Shown: positions 39,162-46,971 of the stretch, one piece after another
Numbering within the stretch: the stretch's first letter is position 1
How the letters are laid out: the number at the start of each line of letters is the position of its first letter
DNA from: an uncultured Pseudomonas sp.
GTDB lineage: Bacteria > Pseudomonadota > Gammaproteobacteria > Pseudomonadales > Pseudomonadaceae
Direction of reading: 5' to 3'
Length of the DNA: 64,000 bases
Assembly (NCBI RefSeq): GCF_946885955.1
Contig: NZ_CAMPHI010000007.1
Span: 1 to 64,000, forward strand
Translations under genes and position numbers: made by a program
Notes under the pieces: model-generated
The model's input: only the letters and a program-made list of their open reading frames with translations
What the model was told of the DNA's origin: nothing
Database searches by the model: none

Positions 39162-40084
39162 GCGATATCCAGCTATTTCGCCTGGGTGCCAATGGTTGCG
39201 CCAACGAGCTACCCGGCCGTGCGGTGGCGGTGGAAAAGCAGCTGCAAAGCCTGATCGAGGCGCAGATGGAGTGCTTTCTCGGCGTGCGCTTCCTGGCCAG
39301 CGAATACGCCACCGGCAAGACCCATAAGGGCCGTATCGACTCCCTGGGCCTGGACGAAAACGGCTGCCCGGTGATCATCGAGTACAAGCGCCACAGCAAC
39401 GAAAACGTGATCAACCAGGGCCTGTTCTACCTGGACTGGCTGCTCGACCACCAGGCCGAGTTCCGCTGGCTGGTGATGGAGAAGCTCGGCAAGCAGGCCG
39501 CCGAGCAGATCGAATGGGGCGGCACCCGCCTGCTGTGCATCGCCGCCGACTTCACCCGCTACGACCAGCACGCGGTGCAACTGATCCAACGCAATATCGA
39601 GCTGATCCGCTACAAGCTGTTTGGTGATGACTTGTTGCTGCTGGAGCTGGTCAATTCGGTCAGCGTGGCCAGCACCGTGGTTGCTGCGCCAACGGCCGAG
39701 GCCGAAGTGGGCAAACCGGCAAGCGTGAGCAAAGACAAGACCTGGCAGGAACAACTGGCCCTGGCTCCAACGGAGATTGCCGCGCTGTTCGAGCAAACCA
39801 GCAGCTACCTGCATTCGCTCGGCGACGATGTGCAGGAAAAACCCCTCAAGCTCTACCTGGCCTTCCGCCGGCTAAAGAACTTCGCCAGCCTGGTGATCCA
39901 ACCCAAGCGCCTGCTGCTGTTCCTCAAACTCAACCCGGACTCGGTCGAACTGATCGAAGGCTTCAGCCGCGACGTACGCAGCATCGGCCACTGGGGCACC
40001 GGCGACCTGGAACTGAGCCTGCGCACCCCAGCCGATCTGGAACGCGCCAAGCACCTGATCGAACGTAGTTATCAGGAGAACTAG
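39158..40084 (+). CDS. DUF5655-like protein with PD-(D/E)xK nuclease motif
   Basis: 308 residues. The N-terminal half has an endonuclease-like core: Asp61 in GRIDSLGLDENGCPVIIEYKR with Glu75-x-Lys77, then a QGLFYLDWLLDH helix. The C-terminal ~110 residues (YLHSLGDDVQEKPLKLYLAFRRLKNFASLVIQ, LELSLRTPADLERA) match the DUF5655 pattern seen with NucS-like or RM-linked proteins. It starts inside the hsdS stop (ATGA) and the next ATG directly follows its stop, so it is a true operon member. It may be an auxiliary nuclease or a regulator of the RM complex. Composition is like hsdM and hsdR. Confidence 0.8.
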   Translation: MSDIQLFRLGANGCANELPGRAVAVEKQLQSLIEAQMECFLGVRFLASEYATGKTHKGRIDSLGLDENGCPVIIEYKRHSNENVINQGLFYLDWLLDHQAEFRWLVMEKLGKQAAEQIEWGGTRLLCIAADFTRYDQHAVQLIQRNIELIRYKLFGDDLLLLELVNSVSVASTVVAAPTAEAEVGKPASVSKDKTWQEQLALAPTEIAALFEQTSSYLHSLGDDVQEKPLKLYLAFRRLKNFASLVIQPKRLLLFLKLNPDSVELIEGFSRDVRSIGHWGTGDLELSLRTPADLERAKHLIERSYQEN

Positions 40085-40885
40085 ATGCTGACGGCGATCC
40101 TGCACGGAAAAGCGGGGCGGACTGAGCTGGACGGGCAAGTCGTCAGCTGGCGCGATGTCTTTCGAAAGCGCGAAGATCTGCTCACGTCCGTATTTTTTAG
40201 TCGCCTTCCCTACCTATCAGACGAAGCACAGCAGTCAGTGCTTGCTCTTTTGATCGGCGAAGCACTGGCGAACGAATTCGGCGCACTGATCGATCTTGAG
40301 TTCTGGCCCAAGCTTGATGGTTTACCCGACCGCAGGTACGTGGAGCCCGATGTCATTCTGAGCTTTGAACATCACCTGTTGGTGATTGAGGTAAAGCCTC
40401 CATTTGGCGGCGAACAATCCCGCAAACAGTGGCAGTCCCAGATTCAGGCGCTGCAGGTACACAACGGCGAGTCCAAAGCGATTGTGCTGTTGGCTCTGGG
40501 ACGCAATATGCCCGCCTGGCGTGCCGAAGCTGAAGCACTCGAATCGGATTTTGAAGAAATCGGCCTTCGTGTTTTCTGCCGCGAGTGGCATGACCTCAAG
40601 CGCGGACTTGAAGCGCTGGAGGATATGTTTGATGCCAGAGACGCGCGAATTCTCAAAGACTGGCTGGAGGCCTTCTTACTGTTCGGGATGCCTGAGCCGG
40701 TTCAACCTTTTAGCGACTTGCTCGCGCTGCTCCCCGCACTTTCTTCGCCGAGTGAAAGCATTGCGGCCTTGCACGTATGGTCTCCCGTGGCCCCACGTAG
40801 AAAACCTAAGCAGAAAATAATCGATTGGCTGCCGTTGCTCGAACTGGCGCAGGCACTAGAACAGGAAAAAATCGTATGGGTATAA
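40085..40885 (+). CDS. Second PD-(D/E)xK nuclease-like protein in the hsd operon
   Basis: 266 residues, unlike the preceding gene product. A nuclease core is suggested by Asp89 in VEPDVILSFEHHLLVIEVK with Glu102-x-Lys104, followed by PPFGGEQSRKQWQSQIQAL, where the Gln/Trp helix is typical of the fold's third helix. The C-terminal part is helical, ends in a basic RRKPKQK stretch and closes with EKIVWV. No family name comes to mind. Its end overlaps the next gene by ten bases. Local base composition is lower in G+C than the flanking RM genes (32 of 60 in 40201-40260), pointing to separate acquisition together with the next gene. Confidence 0.75.
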   Translation: MLTAILHGKAGRTELDGQVVSWRDVFRKREDLLTSVFFSRLPYLSDEAQQSVLALLIGEALANEFGALIDLEFWPKLDGLPDRRYVEPDVILSFEHHLLVIEVKPPFGGEQSRKQWQSQIQALQVHNGESKAIVLLALGRNMPAWRAEAEALESDFEEIGLRVFCREWHDLKRGLEALEDMFDARDARILKDWLEAFLLFGMPEPVQPFSDLLALLPALSSPSESIAALHVWSPVAPRRKPKQKIIDWLPLLELAQALEQEKIVWV

Positions 40886-41481
40886 GTCGCGAGCAAGCAG
40901 GAACCTTGGTCGATCAGGTTCAGCAGTCGCATCGCCTACTGGCGGGCTTCTACAAGCGCATCCTGCCAACTCTGGACAATATAGCGAGCAAGTACGGAGC
41001 TGGCTTCTGGTATTGGGGACCCACCAGTTTCGATAGGCCTTGCGGCTCATCAACCAAACCATCGAGCAAGTGGGCCTGGGACTTCCTGCCCCTCGTGGCC
41101 GCTACGCTTGTGTATGTCAGGAACGATGAGGGCAATATGCGTACGTCTGATCTGGTAGTGGAGTTTCAACTGCGCAATGACCCTGCCGTCCTGCGTGAAC
41201 TGAGAGTTCAAAAGGGGCAACCCGACCCCACATCGATGCCAGTGATAGAGCCCAGCCTTCGGTTATATCTCTATCGGCCGATTGATGACTCGGATGCAGA
41301 TCTGAAGCGCGAGTGGGAACAGGTTTCTCACCCTTCGGGTGAAGCCGGCGTTGTCACCGATCTGACAAACAACATTCAGGCGATGTGGCTGGAAACGCCT
41401 CTCGCGGATTTCATTCACTCCCCGCACGAATTGGAGGCGCAGATCGCATCCTTCGCCGAAACAGTGAAGATTGTGGCCTAG
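40876..41481 (+). CDS. Unrecognised 201-residue protein paired with the nuclease
   Basis: The ATG (MGISREQAGTLVDQV) lies within the last codons of the preceding nuclease-like gene; a longer frame adds 17 residues and would overlap more. The N-terminal ~45 residues are helical. A conspicuous aromatic-rich block follows (GAGFWYWGPTSFDRP, then SKWAWDFLPL), and later a beta-rich region (SDLVVEFQLRNDPAVL, LRLYLYRPID). No signal peptide or membrane helix. I know no family for it. Twelve bases separate its stop from hsdR. Its overlap suggests a fixed partner of the nuclease-like protein, for example an inhibitor, an adaptor or a recognition subunit; all three are guesses. Confidence 0.75.
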   Translation: MGISREQAGTLVDQVQQSHRLLAGFYKRILPTLDNIASKYGAGFWYWGPTSFDRPCGSSTKPSSKWAWDFLPLVAATLVYVRNDEGNMRTSDLVVEFQLRNDPAVLRELRVQKGQPDPTSMPVIEPSLRLYLYRPIDDSDADLKREWEQVSHPSGEAGVVTDLTNNIQAMWLETPLADFIHSPHELEAQIASFAETVKIVA

Positions 41482-41493
41482 CGGAGATTACTC

Positions 41494-44400
41494 ATGAGCC
41501 TGCATAAGGAAGTGTCCTTCGAGAATGAAATCTGCGAGCAGTTAGCCGCCAGCGGCTGGCTACATACGGAAGGTGACGCGCAGGCCTATGACCGCCCTCG
41601 GGCGCTGTTCCCTGCTGACCTGATCGACTGGGTCAAGAGCACCCAGCCCAAGGCCTGGGAGGCGCTGAGCAAGAACCATGGCGCAGCGACCGAGGCGGTG
41701 CTGCTGGATCGCTTGCGCAAATCCCTCGACGAGCGCGGCACCCTGGATGTGCTGCGCCACGGCATCGAGTTGCTGGGCCTACGTCAGCCGCTGCAACTGG
41801 CGCAGTTCAAGCCGGCGCTAACCATGAACCCGGAGCTGACGGCCAAGTACGCGGCCAACCGCCTGCGCGTGGTACGCCAGGTGCGCTACTCGCTGGCCTG
41901 CGAGAACTCCATCGACCTGGTGCTGTTCCTCAACGGCATTCCCGTTGCAACCTGCGAGCTGAAAACCGATTTCACCCAGTCGGTGCAGGATGCGGTGGAT
42001 CAATACCGCTTCGACCGCGAGCCAAAGCCCAAGGGCCGGACAGAGCCGCTACTGAGCTTCCCTGCGGGTGCGCTGGTGCACTTTGCCGTGAGCAACCGTG
42101 AAGTGCAGATGACCACTCGCCTGGAGGGCGCGGCGACGCGCTTTCTGCCGTTCAACCTGGGTAACGACGGCGGTGCAGGTAACCCACTCAACCCCGATGG
42201 CCATGCCACAGCCTATCTCTGGCAACAGGTGTGGCAGCGCGATAGCTGGCTGGAAATCATCGCCCGCTACCTGGTCGCGCAGAAGGACAAGAAGAAGCAG
42301 CTCAAGTCGATCATCTTCCCCCGCTACCACCAGCTTGATGCCACGCGCAAATTGGTGGCCAAGGTGCTGGAGGAAGGGCCTGGCGGCAAGTTCCTGATCC
42401 AGCATTCGGCCGGTTCCGGCAAGACCAATTCAATTGCCTGGGCCGCGCATTTTCTCGCTGACCTGCATGACGCCGAGCAGCAGAAGCTGTTCCAGTCGGT
42501 GCTGGTGGTGTCCGACCGCACCGTGCTGGATGCACAGCTGCAGGAAGCGATTTTCAGCTTCGAGCGCACCACCGGCGTGGTGGCGACCATCACCGGTGAA
42601 TCGGCGAGCAAGAGCGGCGAACTGGCCAAGGCCTTGGCTGGCGGCAAGAAGATCGTGGTGTGCACTATCCAGACCTTCCCCTTCGCCCTGAAGGCAGTGC
42701 AGGAGCTCGCAGCCACCGAGGGCAAGCGATTTGCGGTGATTGCAGACGAGGCGCACTCGTCGCAGACCGGTGAGGCGGCCTCCAAACTCAAGCAGGTGCT
42801 GTCTATCGAGGAGCTGAAAGAACTGGCCGATGGTGGCGAAGCCAGCACCGAGGACATCCTGGCGGCGCAGATGAGTGCGCGCTCGGCCGAAAGCGGCATC
42901 ACCTACGTGGCCTTCACCGCCACGCCCAAGGCCAAGACCTTGGAGCTGTTCGGCCGGAGGCCAAATCCTGAGCTGCCCGCATCGAGCAGCAACCTGCCCG
43001 CGCCGTTTCATGTGTACTCCATGCGTCAGGCTATCGAGGAGGGCTTTATCCTCGATGTACTGCACAACTACACGGCGTACAAAACCGCCTTCAAGCTGGC
43101 GCACAACGGTGAGGAACTGAGCGAAGCCGAGGTGGAACGCAGCCAGGCGCTGAAAGGCATCATGCGCTGGGTGAAACTGCACCCCTATAACATCGCGCAG
43201 AAAGTGCAGGTGGTGATCGAGCACTTCCGCGAGAACGTGCAGCCGCTACTGGAGGGCAAAGCCAAAGCCATGGTGGTGGTTTCCAGCCGTCAGGAGGCGG
43301 TGCGCTGGCAGTTGGCAATCGACCAGTATGTGAAGCGCCAGGGTTATCCGATCGGCACCCTGGTGGCGTTCTCCGGTGAAGTTCATGACCCCGAGTCTGG
43401 CCCCGACCCGTTCACTGAAACCAGCCAGACGCTAAACCCGAACTTGCGTGGCCGCGATATCCGCGAAGCGTTCAGCGGCGACGAATACCAGATACTGCTG
43501 GTGGCTAACAAATTCCAGACCGGCTTCGACCAGCCGCTGCTCTGCGGCATGTACGTGGACAAGACGCTGGGTGGCATTCAAGCGGTGCAAACGCTATCGC
43601 GGCTAAACCGTGCCCATCCGAAGAAAGACACCACCTACGTGCTGGACTTCGTCAACGAGCCGGACGAAATCCTCACGGCGTTCAAGGTTTACTACAGCAC
43701 CGCCGAACTGGAAGACGTGACCGACCCGCACCTGGTCTACGACCTGCGCACCAAACTGGACAGCGCCGGGCACTACGACCAGTTTGAGGTCGAGCGGGTG
43801 GTGGCGGTATTGCTCAATCCAGCGGCGCGTCAGAGCGAGCTGAGCGCGGCCCTGGAACCGGTAGCCAACCGTCTGCTGGTGCGTTACCGCATCGCTCAGG
43901 ATGAGTTGCGCGCTGCCGAAGCGAACGGCGATGGCCAGACAATGAAAGAGGCCAAAGATGAAATGGATGCGCTGGTGTTGTTCAAGCGCGACATGGGTAG
44001 CTTCCAGCGCCTGTATGCCTTCCTCTCGCAGATCTTCGACTATGGCAATACCGATATCGAGAAGCGCCAACTGTTCTTCAAACACCTGCTGCCGCTGATC
44101 GAATTCGGCCGCGAGCGCGAAGGCGTGGATCTCTCCAAGCTGGAACTGGTGCGCTACAAGCTGAAAGACAAAGGCACCCGCGACCTGCCACTGGTAAACG
44201 GCGAATACCCGAAATTGCCGCCGATGAGCGCCACCGGCAGCGGCCAGGTACAAGAGAAGGAAAAGCTCTACCTCAGCCAGATCGTCGAGAAGATCAACGA
44301 GCTGTTCGGCGCAGATACCACCGACGGCGACAAGCTGTCCTGGCTCAACAGCCAGCGCGAGAAGCTGCTTGAGTCCGAGGTGCTGGCACAGCAGGCTGCG

Positions 44401-44598
44401 AACAACAGCAAGGAGCAGTTCGCCAGTTCGCCTGATCTGACGCGGGTGTTTATCGATGCGCTGATCGACAGCCATTCGGCGCAGAGCAATTTGAGTTTGC
44501 AGGCGCTGAACTCGGAGCAGATCCAGCGCGAGGTGATCAATCTGCTGCTGGGGCCGGCGCGGCTTTATGAGGCACTGCGTGGGCGGGCGGACTTGTAA
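41494..44598 (+). CDS. hsdR: Type I restriction endonuclease subunit HsdR
   Basis: ATP-dependent translocase and nuclease of the type I complex. 1034 residues. PD-(D/E)xK nuclease core at the N-terminus (Asp141 in NSIDLVLFLNGIP and Glu155-x-Lys157 in CELKTDF). SF2 helicase motifs follow: Walker A with Lys310 in HSAGSGKTNS, DEAH at 418-421 (DEAHSSQTGEA), VAFTATPK and the late QTLSRLNRAHPKKD. A C-terminal helical region for complex assembly completes it. GGAGA precedes the ATG. Everything needed for activity looks intact, so a functional restriction system is likely. Confidence 0.95.
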   Translation: MSLHKEVSFENEICEQLAASGWLHTEGDAQAYDRPRALFPADLIDWVKSTQPKAWEALSKNHGAATEAVLLDRLRKSLDERGTLDVLRHGIELLGLRQPLQLAQFKPALTMNPELTAKYAANRLRVVRQVRYSLACENSIDLVLFLNGIPVATCELKTDFTQSVQDAVDQYRFDREPKPKGRTEPLLSFPAGALVHFAVSNREVQMTTRLEGAATRFLPFNLGNDGGAGNPLNPDGHATAYLWQQVWQRDSWLEIIARYLVAQKDKKKQLKSIIFPRYHQLDATRKLVAKVLEEGPGGKFLIQHSAGSGKTNSIAWAAHFLADLHDAEQQKLFQSVLVVSDRTVLDAQLQEAIFSFERTTGVVATITGESASKSGELAKALAGGKKIVVCTIQTFPFALKAVQELAATEGKRFAVIADEAHSSQTGEAASKLKQVLSIEELKELADGGEASTEDILAAQMSARSAESGITYVAFTATPKAKTLELFGRRPNPELPASSSNLPAPFHVYSMRQAIEEGFILDVLHNYTAYKTAFKLAHNGEELSEAEVERSQALKGIMRWVKLHPYNIAQKVQVVIEHFRENVQPLLEGKAKAMVVVSSRQEAVRWQLAIDQYVKRQGYPIGTLVAFSGEVHDPESGPDPFTETSQTLNPNLRGRDIREAFSGDEYQILLVANKFQTGFDQPLLCGMYVDKTLGGIQAVQTLSRLNRAHPKKDTTYVLDFVNEPDEILTAFKVYYSTAELEDVTDPHLVYDLRTKLDSAGHYDQFEVERVVAVLLNPAARQSELSAALEPVANRLLVRYRIAQDELRAAEANGDGQTMKEAKDEMDALVLFKRDMGSFQRLYAFLSQIFDYGNTDIEKRQLFFKHLLPLIEFGREREGVDLSKLELVRYKLKDKGTRDLPLVNGEYPKLPPMSATGSGQVQEKEKLYLSQIVEKINELFGADTTDGDKLSWLNSQREKLLESEVLAQQAANNSKEQFASSPDLTRVFIDALIDSHSAQSNLSLQALNSEQIQREVINLLLGPARLYEALRGRADL

Positions 44599-44890
44599 TT
44601 TGCCGTGCCCCAAGGCGCCCCCTTGCCCAAACATAACGTGCCGGTTCCGGACAGACTCCAAGCCCCCCCGTTACCTACGCCCGAGTGCCACTACGATGAT
44701 CGGCAGCGCATGCACAGAGCGGTCGGCGCTCAGGGCATAGACGAAGTCTTTTTCAATCAACTCGACGGGAAGCCGTAACTGCCCCATCTTTCATAGACGG
44801 GATTGGCACGTACTGAGGCGGTGATGGTGTGCAGTACCAATGCAGAAGCGCCTTGACATCAACCGCTAACGACTGGACAAGATTCGATCA
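44599..44890. other. 292-base gap before the zeta-like gene
   Basis: No clear gene. A minus-strand frame at 44671-44787 would encode 38 residues (MGQLRLPVELIEKDFVYAL, then SADRSVHALPIIVVALGRR), with a protein-like look but no strong ribosome binding site; it may be a small gene or a remnant. TTGACA at 44853-44858 is a candidate -35 for the zeta-like gene, without a convincing -10. The region marks the end of the hsd transcript, but I see no strong terminator. Confidence 0.45.
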
Positions 44891-45616
44891 ATGACGCCCA
44901 CTGAGCAGCGAGTTCAGGACGAAGCTATCGTCTTCGCAAGAGCCAACAAAAAGGCAATCGCAAAACGGCTGACCGATAAAGCGATCCACCCACCGGAGGA
45001 GGAGCCCGTATCAGTTTTCATGGCGGGCTCACCCGGTGCCGGTAAAACCGAAGCCTCTCTGGAGCTTCTGAATTTTTTCAGCGACGCGCCCCCTCTAAGG
45101 ATCGACCCAGACGAGCTACGAGGCGAATTCCCTGGATACACAGGTGGAAACGCCTGGCTCTTTCAAGCAGCTGTATCGATTCTTGTCGAGAAGATCATCG
45201 ATCTCGCATTCGACAACAGACAGTCATTCCTGCTGGATGGCACCCTAGCTAATCTGGACAAGGCCAGGGACAACATCCGCAGGTCTTTGAGGAAGGGCAG
45301 ATTCGTCCAAATCCTGTACGTCTATCAGGACCCGTTGCTGGCATGGCAATTCGTCCAGGCTCGCGAAGCAGCAGAGGGTAGGCGCATTCTTCCGGAGCAC
45401 TTCGTCGACCAATACTTTGCCGCACGTGACGTGGTTAATACTCTTAAGCTAGAGTTCGGCAAAAAAGTGCATGTCGACCTTTTGCTTAAGTACATTGATA
45501 ATTCCAGCCGCCTCTACAAAGCTGGGGTAGACAAGATCGACTACCATATCCCAGAGAACTACAGCAGGCCTGAACTCAGGGCTAAATTGGGACTAACCGA
45601 TGGAGCGACCTCATGA
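44891..45616 (+). CDS. Zeta-toxin-like nucleotide kinase
   Basis: 241 residues. P-loop AGSPGAGKTEAS (Lys52) followed by RIDPDELRGEFPGY and a LLDGTLANLDKARDNIRRSLRKG segment, the arrangement of zeta-toxin/UDP-GlcNAc kinase proteins; the RGEFPGYTGGNAWLFQAA region corresponds to the substrate-binding part. Known zeta toxins phosphorylate UDP-N-acetylglucosamine and block wall synthesis, and are usually paired with an upstream antitoxin. None is upstream here. Instead, a 55-residue gene overlaps the stop by ATGA. Base composition is lower in G+C than the core genes. Whether this is a toxin or an anti-phage kinase is open. Confidence 0.8.
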   Translation: MTPTEQRVQDEAIVFARANKKAIAKRLTDKAIHPPEEEPVSVFMAGSPGAGKTEASLELLNFFSDAPPLRIDPDELRGEFPGYTGGNAWLFQAAVSILVEKIIDLAFDNRQSFLLDGTLANLDKARDNIRRSLRKGRFVQILYVYQDPLLAWQFVQAREAAEGRRILPEHFVDQYFAARDVVNTLKLEFGKKVHVDLLLKYIDNSSRLYKAGVDKIDYHIPENYSRPELRAKLGLTDGATS

Positions 45617-45780
45617 GTATTCTTAAGTCAGCGTCCAGTAAGGGGACGAAGAGCCCCTTTGCCGACTTCATCCGCAACGCTAAGTCCGATGAGAAAAAGC
45701 GCGTTTACAGCACTGTGCTCACTGAAGCGACAAAGCGACAGAACGAAGTGCTGATGGCCGCTCAAGCAACCAGAGCATAA
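45613..45780 (+). CDS. Small protein coupled to the zeta-like kinase
   Basis: 55 residues: MSILKSASSKGTKSPFADFI, RNAKSDEKKRVYSTVLTEAT, KRQNEVLMAAQATRA. Basic N-terminus and an amphipathic C-terminal helix. Its ATG overlaps the kinase stop (ATGA), so it depends on translation of the kinase, and a terminator hairpin follows ten bases after the stop. This size and coupling suit an antitoxin or modulator, with the unusual order toxin first. No family is recognised, and the coding case rests on the overlap, plausible codon use and a terminator right after it. Confidence 0.7.
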   Translation: MSILKSASSKGTKSPFADFIRNAKSDEKKRVYSTVLTEATKRQNEVLMAAQATRA

Positions 45781-45789
45781 CTGCCTCAA

Positions 45790-45813
45790 AGTCCCGCCGA
45801 AGCGGGGCTTTCG
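45790..45813 (+). terminator. Terminator of the kinase/small-protein operon
   Basis: Stem AGTCCCGC / GCGGGGCT (one G-T pair) with a CGAA loop, followed by TTCGATTTATA. A stable tetraloop hairpin with a weak T-run. Confidence 0.65.
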
Positions 45814-46180
45814 ATTTATAGCCCCACCGCCACAGTGACGCAGCTACCGGAAATACTCATCCAGCGCCCTGCCCACCCTAGAGCGCTCACCCGCCCATCG
45901 ATAGTATCCAGCACACCTCTTGCGAAGCTGACATAGAGGCTCCCTCCTCCTTGTAAGCCCAAGCTTTTAGTGCCTGCAATTCCTCCAGCCACCCATCCGG
46001 TCCACGGGAGAGGAATTGTGCTCGCGCGACAGCCAACTGCAGCCAGGCGACAGCATGACCGGATGAGCGCTTCCAGGCTGGTAAACGGCTTGGCGGTCAC
46101 TGAAACGCTATGCTAGCTTGGCGCCACGCCAGGGAGGCCAAGCAACGCCTGAGCGCATTCGAATAAGAGGAAAACATCCC
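45814..46180. other. Gap between accessory segment and the ABC transporter
   Basis: About 370 bases without a convincing gene. On the minus strand a frame at 45887-46096 stays open for 70 codons and reads protein-like (ARAQFLSRGPDGWLEELQAL, KAWAYKEEGASMSASQEV), but has no good start; it may be the broken end of an older gene. A competing 94-codon minus frame at 45816-46100 has an odd composition. AGAGGA before 46181 is the ribosome binding site of the ATPase gene. Confidence 0.45.
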
Positions 46181-46954
46181 ATGGCCGAGGCCACGCCCGC
46201 GCTGGAAATTCGCGATTTGCATAAACGCTACGGCGACCTCGAGGTGCTCAAGGGCATATCCCTGACCGCACGCGACGGCGATGTCATTTCCATCCTCGGC
46301 TCTTCCGGCTCCGGCAAGTCGACCTTTCTACGCTGCATCAATCTGCTGGAAAACCCGCACAAGGGGCAGATCATCGTCGCTGGCGAAGAACTCAAGCTGA
46401 AGCCGGCGAAAAACGGCGAGCTGGTGGCCGCCGACGGCAAGCAGATCAACCGCCTGCGCAGCGAGCTGGGTTTCGTTTTTCAGAATTTCAATCTGTGGCC
46501 GCATATGAGCGTGCTCGATAACATCATCGAGGCGCCACGCCGCGTGCTCGGCCTGAGCAAGGCCGAAGCCATCGAACGCGCCGAGGCGCTGCTGGCCAAG
46601 GTCGGCATCGGCGACAAGCGCCACGTTTATCCCAACCAGTTGTCCGGCGGCCAGCAACAGCGCGCGGCGATCGCCCGCACCCTGTGCATGGAGCCCAAGG
46701 TGATCCTGTTCGATGAGCCAACTTCGGCTCTCGACCCGGAGATGGTACAAGAAGTGCTTAATGTCATCCGCGCGCTCGCCGATGAAGGTCGCACCATGTT
46801 GCTGGTAACCCACGAGATGGGTTTTGCCCGCCAGGTTTCCAGCGAAGTGGTGTTCCTCCACCAAGGCTTGATCGAGGAGCAAGGCACGCCCGAGCAGGTG
46901 TTCGACAAGCCGAGCTCGGCGCGCTGTAAACAATTCATGTCCAGCAATCACTAA
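46181..46954 (+). CDS. Amino-acid ABC transporter ATPase (HisP/GlnQ type)
   Basis: 257 residues. Walker [15 protein letters not shown]-loop [14 protein letters not shown], signature [15 protein letters not shown], Walker [15 protein letters not shown] and switch histidine THEMGFAR. The insert after the first strand ([20 protein letters not shown]) is typical of HisP-type ATPases for basic amino acids. The ATG with AGAGGA upstream is chosen over a frame 21 codons longer. First gene of the four-gene transporter operon ATPase - binding protein - two permeases, as in PAO1 PA5152-PA5155. Confidence 0.93.
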   Translation: MAEATPALEIRDLHKRYGDLEVLKGISLTARDGDVISILGSSGSGKSTFLRCINLLENPHKGQIIVAGEELKLKPAKNGELVAADGKQINRLRSELGFVFQNFNLWPHMSVLDNIIEAPRRVLGLSKAEAIERAEALLAKVGIGDKRHVYPNQLSGGQQQRAAIARTLCMEPKVILFDEPTSALDPEMVQEVLNVIRALADEGRTMLLVTHEMGFARQVSSEVVFLHQGLIEEQGTPEQVFDKPSSARCKQFMSSNH

Positions 46955-46971
46955 ACACGGAGCAACAAAGC

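Noticed and set aside
36661..44520. Disrupted restriction system
   Set aside because: HsdM ([12 protein letters not shown]), HsdS (both halves) and HsdR (PD-(D/E)xK, Walker A, DEAH) are all full length and intact.
45816..46100. 94-codon minus-strand frame
   Set aside because: Gly/Ser/Ala-rich translation without features; a neighbouring frame looks more protein-like but lacks a start.
35730..46180. tRNA attachment-site duplication at the island end
   Set aside because: I looked for a copy of the tRNA-Phe 3-prime end before 46180 and saw none, and there is no integrase.
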